A DNA stretch of 5,125 bases from Akkermansia sp. (lineage in GTDB: Bacteria; Verrucomicrobiota; Verrucomicrobiia; Verrucomicrobiales; Akkermansiaceae), in the NCBI GenBank assembly GCA_020047775.1, contig JAIFNK010000022.1, positions 1 to 5,125 on the forward strand. Reading direction: 5' to 3'. Both the position numbers and the translations under genes were made by a program. The number at the start of each line of letters is the position of its first letter. Position 1 is the first letter of the stretch. The notes below the pieces were generated by a model that was not told where the DNA came from, made no database searches, and saw only the letters and a list, made by a program, of their open reading frames with translations. Shown here piece by piece: positions 1 to 4,883 of this stretch.

Positions 1-1148
1 GCGTTGGTGAGCCAGCCGAGTTCGAAGCAGGTTTTCAGGCGATACCAGGCCATCAGCGAGCCGATCTGATTCCCCGTTAGGAGGACCATTTTCCCGGCGG
101 CGTCGCGCACGGCCACGCCCATGCGGTCGGCGTCCGGATCGGTGCCGATGACGATTTCCGCACCGGATTGCTCGGCGAGATCGATGGCCATTTGCAGCGC
201 CGGGCCGTTTTCCGGATTCGGCGATTCCACGGTGGGGAACCGGCCGTCCTGGATGTCCTGCTCGGGCACGGTGAGCACTTCGAAGCCGAAATCCCGCAGC
301 ATCGGCACGTTGATGTGGCCGCCTGTGCCATGGAGGTTGGTGAAGACGATCTTGGTGGACGCGCCCTCTAGCAGCGACGGCTTGAGCAGCAAAGTCTTGA
401 GGCGGGTGACGTAGAGCGCGTCCATTTCCGCGCCGAGGATGGTGACGGTGCCGCGCTCGGGGGCGTTTTCGTAGCGTTCGCTGGAAATGGCGTTCACCTC
501 CTGGATGATGCCGTCGGCGTGGGCATCGACGATCTGCGCGCCGTCGTTGAAATAGGCTTTGAAGCCGTTGTCGTGCGCCGGGTTGTGGCTGGCGGTGAGC
601 ACCACGCCGGCGTCCGCGCGGAGTTCGCGCACGGCGAAGGACAGCTGCGGCGTGGAGCGCGCGCCTTCGAAGAGATAGGCATCGCAGCCGAGGTCCGCGC
701 AGACCTTGGCGCAGAACTCCGCGAAATCGCGCGAGAAATGGCGCGTGTCATGGGCGAAGACGAGCACCGCCTTGCGATCCGGGCCGGCGAATTGCTTGGC
801 ATAGGCGATGAGTCCACGCACGGCGCGGCTGAGGTTGTAGAAATTCATCGTCGCAGTGCCGACACAGGGATGTTCCGGGCGGCCGTTGGGTCCGCCGGCT
901 CCCTGCTCGGCCTGGGTGATCACCCGGCCGATCGTCCGGCCGCGCAGGCCGCCGGTGCCGAAGGCGAGGGTCTTGAAAAAGCGGTCGTTGAGTTCCTCCC
1001 AGGCACCGGCATCCACCAATTCCTGAATCGCCAGCGGTGCGATGGCGCTGGTCGTCCCGGCAAGCAGCGCGGTGATGTTGTTTTGTGCGGATTCAAGCAG
1101 GCTGCCACTGGCAACCGCGGCGGTGAGGGATTCTTGGATGGTGCTCAT
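1..1148 (-). CDS. Phospho-sugar mutase (phosphoglucomutase/phosphomannomutase family), C-terminus cut by the window edge
   Basis: The 382 complete codons visible encode the N-terminal two thirds of an alpha-D-phosphohexomutase, a cytoplasmic enzyme that interconverts hexose 1-phosphates and 6-phosphates. Visible hallmarks are FGTGGLRG at residues 63-70 (substrate phosphate-binding N-terminal motif), the active-site loop TASHNP at 185-190 with Ser187 as the expected phosphoserine, followed by NGFKAYFNDGAQI, then LHGTGG near 272-277, and the metal-binding loop GTDPDADRMG at 335-344 (Asp337, Asp339, Asp341). The sugar-specificity loop and C-terminal domain would lie beyond position 1. The long-form spacing (DNGFKAY, DDGAQI-like) resembles the PGM2/PgcA subgroup of about 550-600 residues, so glucose or mannose phosphate is likely, but the exact substrate cannot be read here. 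The start at 1148 gives the normal distance of about 60 residues to FGTGGLRG. An in-frame ATG at 1181 would add 11 residues. Neither has a clear Shine-Dalgarno site. It is divergent from the methyltransferase gene. Confidence 0.95.
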   Translation of the reverse strand, partial: MSTIQESLTAAVASGSLLESAQNNITALLAGTTSAIAPLAIQELVDAGAWEELNDRFFKTLAFGTGGLRGRTIGRVITQAEQGAGGPNGRPEHPCVGTATMNFYNLSRAVRGLIAYAKQFAGPDRKAVLVFAHDTRHFSRDFAEFCAKVCADLGCDAYLFEGARSTPQLSFAVRELRADAGVVLTASHNPAHDNGFKAYFNDGAQIVDAHADGIIQEVNAISSERYENAPERGTVTILGAEMDALYVTRLKTLLLKPSLLEGASTKIVFTNLHGTGGHINVPMLRDFGFEVLTVPEQDIQDGRFPTVESPNPENGPALQMAIDLAEQSGAEIVIGTDPDADRMGVAVRDAAGKMVLLTGNQIGSLMAWYRLKTCFELGWLTN

Positions 1149-1251
1149 TTCGAATCGAATCGTATGGAAAATCCGGTGCATGGCAACACCGTCGATGCCG
1201 GAAAATGGCAAGCCCTGCACCCATGGAACCAAGAAAGGAGAAAGGCACCAC

Positions 1252-1282
1252 GAATCTGGCGAATCTGGCGAATCCGGCGAAT
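1252..1282. repeat. 9-bp tandem repeat, 3.4 copies (GAATCTGGC)
   Basis: Units lie at 1252-1260 (GAATCTGGC), 1261-1269 (GAATCTGGC) and 1270-1278 (GAATCCGGC, one change), followed by a partial GAAT at 1279-1282. The unit length is a multiple of three, so reading through it in the methyltransferase frame yields an LAN-type peptide repeat. I think that is accidental, because the true start lies downstream. It forms part of the left arm of the inverted repeat. Confidence 0.9.
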
Positions 1283-1321
1283 AGTTTAAGAAACCCGTGC
1301 AGGACTAGCCTTCTGATTCTT

Positions 1322-1339
1322 CAAGATTCGCAAGATTCG
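1322..1339. repeat. 9-bp tandem repeat, 2 copies (CAAGATTCG)
   Basis: Two identical units at 1322-1330 and 1331-1339, preceded by a degenerate relative (TGATTCTT, 1314-1321). On the opposite strand the unit reads CGAATCTTG, which is the left-arm unit with G changed to T at one position. It forms the right arm of the inverted repeat at 1243-1347. Confidence 0.85.
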
Positions 1340-1420
1340 TGGTGCCTGAAAATCCCCCGCCAATGCCGGAAACATCAGCCTCGTCGGGAGGAAAATCCAC
1401 GCCTATCTTCGCCCGCCTTC

Positions 1421-2311
1421 ATGATCGAACTCCTTCAAAAAGCCGTTGCCAAGCGCGCCCGCCTCCTCACTCCGGAAACCAATGCCGTCCGCCTCATCGA
1501 TGGCGGTGGCGACGGCTTGCCCGGCCTGATCCTGGAAACCTACGCCGACCGCTGGCTGGTTTCCACCACCGGCGACCGCCTCTTGCCGCAGGTCCGCGAG
1601 TGGATCCGCGACCGGGGCGTTTCCTGTTATTGGAAGCGGCTCGACCAGCATCAGAAGGAATCGCCGTCGCACCTCGCCGGCCCGGAAGTCATCGAGCCGT
1701 TCCTCATCCGGGAAAACGGTGTCGCCTCGGAAATTTCGTTCCAGTCCGGCTACTCCCAGGGCATCTTCCTCGACCAGCGCGACAACCGCGCGGAAGTCCG
1801 CCGCCTGATGGCACCCGGCCTGCGCCTGCTCAACACCTTCGCCTACACCGGCGCCTTCTCCGTCGCCGCCGCCATGGCCGGCGCGGAGACCACCACCCTC
1901 GATCTATCACAACCCTACCTCGACTGGGCGAAGCGGAATTTCACCCACAACTCGCTCGATCCCGCCGCCCACCACTTCTGCAAGGGCGACACCTTCCACT
2001 GGCTCCGCCGCTTCGCGAAACAAGGCCGCACCTTCGACGGCATCGTGCTCGACCCCCCGACCTTCTCGCGGGATGAAAAAGGCAAGGTCTTCCGCGTGGA
2101 GGAGAATTTCGGCGAGCTCGCCGCCCTCGCCGCCGACATCCTAACACCCGATGGCTGGCTGCTCTGTTCCACCAACTGCCGCAACCTCGGCCTCAATGAT
2201 TTCCAGAAACAACTCCGCAACGCCAGCCACCGCCCGATGAGCGCACGACACTCGCCGATGCCGGAGGATTTCACCGACGAACCCTACTTGAAATCCGTGT
2301 GGCTGAAATGA
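1421..2311 (+). CDS. Class I SAM-dependent methyltransferase, RlmI/RlmK-like (probable 23S rRNA methyltransferase)
   Basis: The 296-residue product has the architecture of the RlmI/YccW group. An N-terminal segment carries GDGLPGL (about 30-36), matching the RNA-methyltransferase linker domain. The family signature GIFLDQRDNR is at 114-123. SAM-binding motif I is NTFAYTGAFSVAAAMAGA at 138-155, with acidic Asp161 after strand 2. The catalytic motif IV is LDPPTFSR at 210-217. RlmI methylates C5 of a 23S rRNA cytosine; the related RlmK domain makes N2-methylguanine. The DPPTFS form and the lack of an evident catalytic cysteine next to the motif make it unwise to choose between them. E. coli RlmI is near 395 residues because it has an N-terminal PUA domain; that domain is absent here. 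The frame stays open upstream to 1205, but those 72 codons run through the tandem repeat and look non-coding, so ATG 1421 is preferred. No Shine-Dalgarno site lies close; GGGAGG at 1386-1391 is about 30 nt away. Confidence 0.88.
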   Translation: MIELLQKAVAKRARLLTPETNAVRLIDGGGDGLPGLILETYADRWLVSTTGDRLLPQVREWIRDRGVSCYWKRLDQHQKESPSHLAGPEVIEPFLIRENGVASEISFQSGYSQGIFLDQRDNRAEVRRLMAPGLRLLNTFAYTGAFSVAAAMAGAETTTLDLSQPYLDWAKRNFTHNSLDPAAHHFCKGDTFHWLRRFAKQGRTFDGIVLDPPTFSRDEKGKVFRVEENFGELAALAADILTPDGWLLCSTNCRNLGLNDFQKQLRNASHRPMSARHSPMPEDFTDEPYLKSVWLK

Positions 2312-2320
2312 TTCCTGCCG

Positions 2321-2337
2321 TCCGGCTAACCGCCGGA
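2321..2337 (+). terminator. Small hairpin after the methyltransferase gene, possible terminator
   Basis: TCCGGC (2321-2326) and GCCGGA (2332-2337) can form a perfect 6-bp GC-rich stem with loop TAACC, 10 nt after the methyltransferase stop codon. The position fits a transcript end, but there is no U-tract after it (AATCACC follows), so an intrinsic terminator is uncertain. Confidence 0.35.
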
Positions 2338-2606
2338 AATCACCACCACGAGGTCCATCCCAACCGACGCAACATCCGGAGACTTCGAAACCGGTGGTTC
2401 CAAGTTCCCACCGCACGGGCCGGTCGAGAGCTCTCATTGCTAGATATTGAGAAACCTGACTTTCTGGAAATTCAAGACGCCTCACCCAAATCCCAGAAAC
2501 CCACAAAGGCCTACGGTTCACGTTATTTCCTTGACCTTAAGATACTTCCGGACATTTCCTTCAACTGAAGACCTGCGACAAATCATGCTCCAGTTTGATA
2601 TGCCAG

Positions 2607-2615
2607 TGGGATAAT
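2607..2615 (+). promoter_or_regulatory. Possible extended -10 promoter element for the immunity-like gene
   Basis: TGGGATAAT fits the extended -10 pattern TG-n-TATAAT with a GATAAT hexamer (2610-2615). No good -35 is present at 16-18 nt upstream. A transcript starting near 2622 would begin about 34 nt before ATG 2656 and would exclude the alternative ATG at 2620. This rests on sigma-70-like consensus only. Confidence 0.3.
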
Positions 2616-2655
2616 ACCAATGTTCGGCAGAAATCCAACAACCCAACTCCTGTCT

Positions 2656-2979
2656 ATGAAGACTCTAGCATTTATCCTATTCACCGGAATCTTCGCGCCT
2701 CTTTCGTCGTTCGGAGCCGATGATGAAAAGCCACATTCCGCTACGCCCAAGGATGGATTCGTTCCGAACGAGCAGACAGCTATTCAGATTGCGGTTGCCG
2801 TGTGGACACCGATTTACGGCAAGGAGAACATCGAGAGACAGACGCCATACAAAGCGTGGCTGAAGGATGGCATATGGCACGTTGCCGGACATCTCCCAAA
2901 GAATATGGTCGGAGGAGTCGCGATTGCTGAGATTCAGAAGAGTGACGCCAAGATCGTTCGCGTAAGCCACGGCAAGTGA
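2656..2979 (+). CDS. Exported NTF2-fold immunity-like protein (YbbC/YhhH-type)
   Basis: The 107-residue product starts with a clear signal peptide: Lys2, a hydrophobic core at about 4-16, and a likely cleavage after SSFGA (Ala21). The mature part has the pattern I recall for the NTF2-fold immunity family (Pfam PF15631 type): FVPNEQTAIQIAVAVWTPIYG (35-55), then YKAWLKDGIWHVAGHLPK (65-82), GGVAIAEIQK (86-95), and the end KIVRVSHGK. Members near polymorphic-toxin genes are thought to neutralise a cognate toxin; many others stand alone with unknown role. No toxin gene is next to it here, so the immunity function is inferred from family membership only. An ATG at 2620 would add 12 residues before the signal peptide and is less likely. 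No Shine-Dalgarno site precedes 2656. The next gene follows after 136 nt. Confidence 0.82.
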   Translation: MKTLAFILFTGIFAPLSSFGADDEKPHSATPKDGFVPNEQTAIQIAVAVWTPIYGKENIERQTPYKAWLKDGIWHVAGHLPKNMVGGVAIAEIQKSDAKIVRVSHGK

Positions 2980-3090
2980 AAACCCAAGCCGAACAATTCG
3001 TGGATGACAACCCCTCATAAGCTCCTCAATCTCCTTTCAAAGGCATCTCCATAGCGGGGTTTTCATCGCTTTTGACGTTCGGAAGGATCA

Positions 3091-3114
3091 ATGAAACCAA
3101 CGAAGCTCAACTAA
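3091..3114 (+). CDS. Possible 7-codon leader ORF (MKPTKLN)
   Basis: ATG at 3091 is preceded by GGAAGGA (3081-3087), one of the few Shine-Dalgarno-like purine runs in the window, although its spacing of 3 nt is short. The ORF ends with TAA at 3112-3114, one base before the ATG of the exported-protein gene at 3116. Translation of it could deliver ribosomes to that start by coupling. It may equally be chance; nothing in the peptide suggests amino-acid attenuation. Confidence 0.25.
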   Translation: MKPTKLN

Positions 3115-3115
3115 A

Positions 3116-3652
3116 ATGAAATGGTCGAAAGCACGATTGGCTCTCCTTATTCACCTAACATTTGCCGTGACCGCTCAGGCCCAATTTAAGCCTGGCGGAT
3201 ATGAGCGGTATACCAAAAGAATGCAGCAAAGTTTTGAACATGGGACCAAACCTCCAAAAGATTCCATATTTGCAGGTAATTGGCAGTGCGACGGTTGGAT
3301 ATACCGATTCAATATTGATGGCACCATGACCATTACCAACTCTGACGGTGAGTCCGCAAATGGCAAGTGGGTGCATGGAGCCATTACTGATGGAAAGGGC
3401 CCGACAGCGATCTATCGAGTCAAGGACCACGCTACGGCAATTTGGATTAAAGGCGAGACCTTGTTTATTGATGGGGGAGACACATGGATCGAACTTAAGC
3501 GTGTAACGAAGAACGTCAAAGAGCCTAAAGCCGCCGATCCTCAAGACAATGCAAAACCAACGGGCGCTGGACAACCGGCTGCCAAGCCCACGGACAAGGT
3601 TCCAGCTGAAGATCAATCCTCCACGCCCACGTCGAAGGATGTCCCCCGATAG
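3116..3652 (+). CDS. Exported protein of unknown function with a beta-rich domain and charged Pro/Ala tail
   Basis: I do not recognise a named family. The 178-residue product begins with a signal peptide: positive n-region MKWSKAR, hydrophobic core LALLIHLTFAV, cleavage probably after TAQA (Ala22), so it is exported. Residues about 50-130 form a compact domain with alternating polar and hydrophobic residues: GNWQCDGWIYRFNIDGTMTI (54-73), then SANGKWVHG (80-88), AIYRV (98-102), AIWIKGETLFIDGG (108-121) and TWIELKRV (123-130). The order GxW, YxFxxDGT, GxW and a final W resembles small lipocalin-like or META-like beta-barrels, but this is a pattern impression. The tail from 133 to 178 is rich in Lys, Pro, Ala, Asp and Thr and is probably disordered. 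There is a single cysteine in the mature part (Cys58). The start is supported by the signal peptide. The lipoprotein gene follows after 31 nt, so co-transcription is plausible. Confidence 0.75.
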   Translation: MKWSKARLALLIHLTFAVTAQAQFKPGGYERYTKRMQQSFEHGTKPPKDSIFAGNWQCDGWIYRFNIDGTMTITNSDGESANGKWVHGAITDGKGPTAIYRVKDHATAIWIKGETLFIDGGDTWIELKRVTKNVKEPKAADPQDNAKPTGAGQPAAKPTDKVPAEDQSSTPTSKDVPR

Positions 3653-3683
3653 CCGGTGACAGGCCCTACACGTTGCGCATAAC

Positions 3684-4379
3684 ATGGTCACCATGCGATG
3701 CCTGATATCGACAGTCCTCGCCATCCTGATCAGCACAGGCTGCCGCCGTCCATCGTCACCGGTTGCGGAGATTCCGCCGTTACCGGTCGTCGCGACAGAG
3801 GCCGTTCCGCCTCCCGCTTCTCTGTCGGTGATTGTCGATCGCGGGGCGAACCTCGGGACCATTGCTGCCAACGCTTACGGACACGAGCGTTTCTCGGGAT
3901 TCGTCGCCGTTCTCAACGGGATCACCGACCCCGGACACCTCGTGGCCGGACAGGAACTGAAGACCCCTTCGTTCAGTTCCGCCTTTCGCGATGCGGGTCT
4001 GGATCCGCGCTACCAGCCCGCCATCAACGCGCTTTCCAAGGCTTGCACCGACTATTATGCCGTCGAACCCGCCTATTTGAAGGCACGCGATGAAAGCGGT
4101 GTTTCGTCGGGCACATTCCCGATACCTGAAGGCATCCGCGCAACCTTCCTCGGATGTGCTGATGCGATTGAGGCTGCTACCGCAGCTCTGCGGACGTCAA
4201 AGCCGCCCGACAACGTTCCGAAGATGACCATTGGTCAGCTCCAACAAGTCTCAGGACTGATTCGTGAGCTTGCCAGCGGATCCATCGACGGATACGGATA
4301 TGACCACGACATGATTGGCCAGCGATTCGGATTGGCATTCACCAACGCGATCCTATGGACACAGCATCAGCACCCATAA
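3684..4379 (+). CDS. Lipoprotein with a LysM-like domain
   Basis: The 231-residue product has a short hydrophobic signal ending in the lipobox-like ISTGC, with Cys20 as the predicted lipid-bearing residue. Ser at -3 is less usual but permitted. A Pro-rich linker (about 22-45) is followed by a LysM-like module at 47-96: LSVIVDRGANLGTIAANAYG, then FVAVLNGITDP and LVAGQELKTPSF. This is the usual order of the peptidoglycan-binding LysM fold, with the otherwise common GDTL replaced by GANL. Residues 97-231 appear mostly helical, with three cysteines counting the lipid site (20, 121, 158), and match no domain I know. It is probably anchored in a membrane facing the periplasm and contacts peptidoglycan. 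Two in-frame ATGs exist, 3684 and 3693; the second gives the simpler signal peptide (MRCLIST). Neither has a Shine-Dalgarno site. The domain call is by eye and the LysM match is moderate. Confidence 0.75.
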   Translation: MVTMRCLISTVLAILISTGCRRPSSPVAEIPPLPVVATEAVPPPASLSVIVDRGANLGTIAANAYGHERFSGFVAVLNGITDPGHLVAGQELKTPSFSSAFRDAGLDPRYQPAINALSKACTDYYAVEPAYLKARDESGVSSGTFPIPEGIRATFLGCADAIEAATAALRTSKPPDNVPKMTIGQLQQVSGLIRELASGSIDGYGYDHDMIGQRFGLAFTNAILWTQHQHP

Positions 4380-4381
4380 AC

Positions 4382-4406
4382 ATCAGTGGCGGGTTCCAGC
4401 GCTGAT
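4382..4406 (+). terminator. Hairpin just after the LysM-lipoprotein stop codon, weak terminator candidate
   Basis: ATCAGTG (4382-4388) pairs with CGCTGAT (4400-4406) through seven base pairs, one of them G-U, around an 11-nt loop. It starts two bases after the TAA and ends 16 nt before the phosphatase-like start. Only TTTCGT follows instead of a U-tract, so it could instead be an mRNA processing or leader hairpin. Confidence 0.3.
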
Positions 4407-4422
4407 TTCGTAGTGCCAAAAA

Positions 4423-4749
4423 ATGAAAAAAAATATTCTATTCCTTTGCTCCCAGAACAAGCTTCGGAGTCCTACCGCAGAGGCGATCTTCGCAGATCAC
4501 CCGGCCATCGACGTTGATTCAGCCGGGCTCAATAACGATGCGGAAGTTCCACTGACGGAAGAGCAAATCAGGTGGGCGGATTTGATCATCGTGATGGAGA
4601 AGACGCATCGCAACCGGCTCAACCGGAAGTTCAAGAATGTCCTGGCCGGCAAGCGGATCGCGGTTCTCGATATTCCGGACGAATATGATTACATGGACCC
4701 GTCACTGATCGCATTACTGAAGACACGATGTGCATCCTACATTCCATGA
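4423..4749 (+). CDS. Compact low-molecular-weight protein tyrosine phosphatase-like protein
   Basis: The 108-residue cytoplasmic protein begins with ILFLCSQNKLRSPTAEAIF, a CX5R(S) phosphatase P-loop (Cys9 nucleophile, Arg15, Ser16) directly after the first beta-strand, as in LMW-PTP and arsenate-reductase-like proteins. It continues with DVDSAGL (30-36), WADLIIVMEKTHRNRL (51-66), KRIAVLDIP (77-85) and DEYDYMDP (86-93); Asp92-Pro93 is in the place expected for the general-acid Asp. Classical LMW-PTPs have about 150 residues and a CxGNxCRS loop; here the loop is CSQNKLRS, so the Gly and second Cys are missing and the chain is about 40 residues shorter. I recall a distinct short family with this same loop, so it is probably a complete member, not a fragment. 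Its physiological substrate is unknown. The start is fixed by the strand just before Cys9. There is no Shine-Dalgarno site; A6 precedes the ATG and A8 follows it. Confidence 0.88.
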   Translation: MKKNILFLCSQNKLRSPTAEAIFADHPAIDVDSAGLNNDAEVPLTEEQIRWADLIIVMEKTHRNRLNRKFKNVLAGKRIAVLDIPDEYDYMDPSLIALLKTRCASYIP

Positions 4750-4883
4750 TCGACGATGCACGTTCGGGAGGGTTGCTGGAAGCGGGTTTCCGAATTCTAA
4801 CTATTTACAAGCTTCTCAATCCAATCCCAGCCTCCAGTCGTTCGCGCCCGTTGGAGCGCTTCCGCCATCAACTCAATGGATGA
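4746..4883 (+). CDS. Possible 45-codon ORF overlapping both neighbours
   Basis: The ATG at 4746 overlaps the phosphatase stop codon as ATGA, and its TGA at 4881-4883 overlaps the start of the membrane-protein gene at 4876 by 8 bp. It thus fills the gap exactly, an arrangement often seen in translationally coupled genes. The product starts MIDDARSGGLLEAG and ends RFRHQLNG; it is basic in its second half and has no recognisable domain. A chance ORF is equally reasonable in this composition. Confidence 0.25.
   Translation: MIDDARSGGLLEAGFRILTIYKLLNPIPASSRSRPLERFRHQLNG

Larger units (their letters stand above)
1243..1347. repeat. Long imperfect inverted repeat in the divergent intergenic region
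   Basis: The arm at 1243-1268 (beginning AGGCACCACGAATCT) is the reverse complement of 1322-1347 (ending AGATTCGTGGTGCCT) over 26 positions. I count two mismatches, both G versus T on comparing arms (1258 and 1267). The arms enclose a loop of about 53 nt. Each arm is built of 9-bp units, so the structure combines tandem and inverted symmetry. It sits between two divergently oriented genes, so it is not a terminator for either. It could be a REP/MITE-like dispersed element, or less likely a regulatory dyad. Copies elsewhere in the genome cannot be seen from here. Confidence 0.8.
2312..2655. other. 344-nt intergenic stretch with no convincing gene
   Basis: This stretch joins the GC-rich core genes to the less GC-rich cluster on the right. 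It contains the small hairpin at 2321-2337, a perfect 10-bp palindrome GAGAGCTCTC at 2426-2435, and an extended -10-like element near 2607-2615. An 89-codon open frame starting inside the methyltransferase 3' end (2299-2568) shows no domain, signal sequence or ribosome binding site and is treated as chance. Base composition becomes visibly more AT-rich from about 2436 onwards. Confidence 0.6.

Noticed and set aside
519..1289. 256-codon open frame on the + strand across the mutase gene
   Set aside because: It is antisense to a gene with clear catalytic motifs; long open antisense frames are expected in GC-rich DNA, and the product has no domain.
1205..1420. 72-codon in-frame N-terminal extension of the methyltransferase
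   Set aside because: It reads through the 9-bp tandem and inverted repeats, giving LAN-type peptide repeats, has no PUA-domain resemblance, and the family-like sequence begins at Met 1421.
1339..2076. 245-codon + strand open frame within the methyltransferase
   Set aside because: Its Arg/Pro/His-rich product is typical of a shifted frame in a GC-rich gene.
2531..2560. TTGACC as a -35 element
   Set aside because: No -10-like hexamer at 16-18 nt downstream.
2299..2568. 89-codon ORF after the methyltransferase
   Set aside because: No ribosome binding site, signal sequence or recognisable domain; it overlaps the end of the upstream gene and crosses a composition change.
2620..2655. Upstream start for the immunity-like protein
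   Set aside because: It would place 12 polar residues before a well-formed signal peptide, and it overlaps the presumed transcription start region.
3004..3054. 16-codon ORF in the gap after the immunity-like gene
   Set aside because: No ribosome binding site, coupling geometry or other support; expected by chance.
3009..3062. AACCCC...GGGGTTTT as a terminator after the immunity-like gene
   Set aside because: The stem is only six base pairs with a loop over 40 nt; too weak to call, despite the short T run that follows.
3155..3871. 238-codon open frame on the - strand
   Set aside because: It is antisense to the exported protein and the lipoprotein start, both of which have proper export signals, and its own product has no coherent domain.
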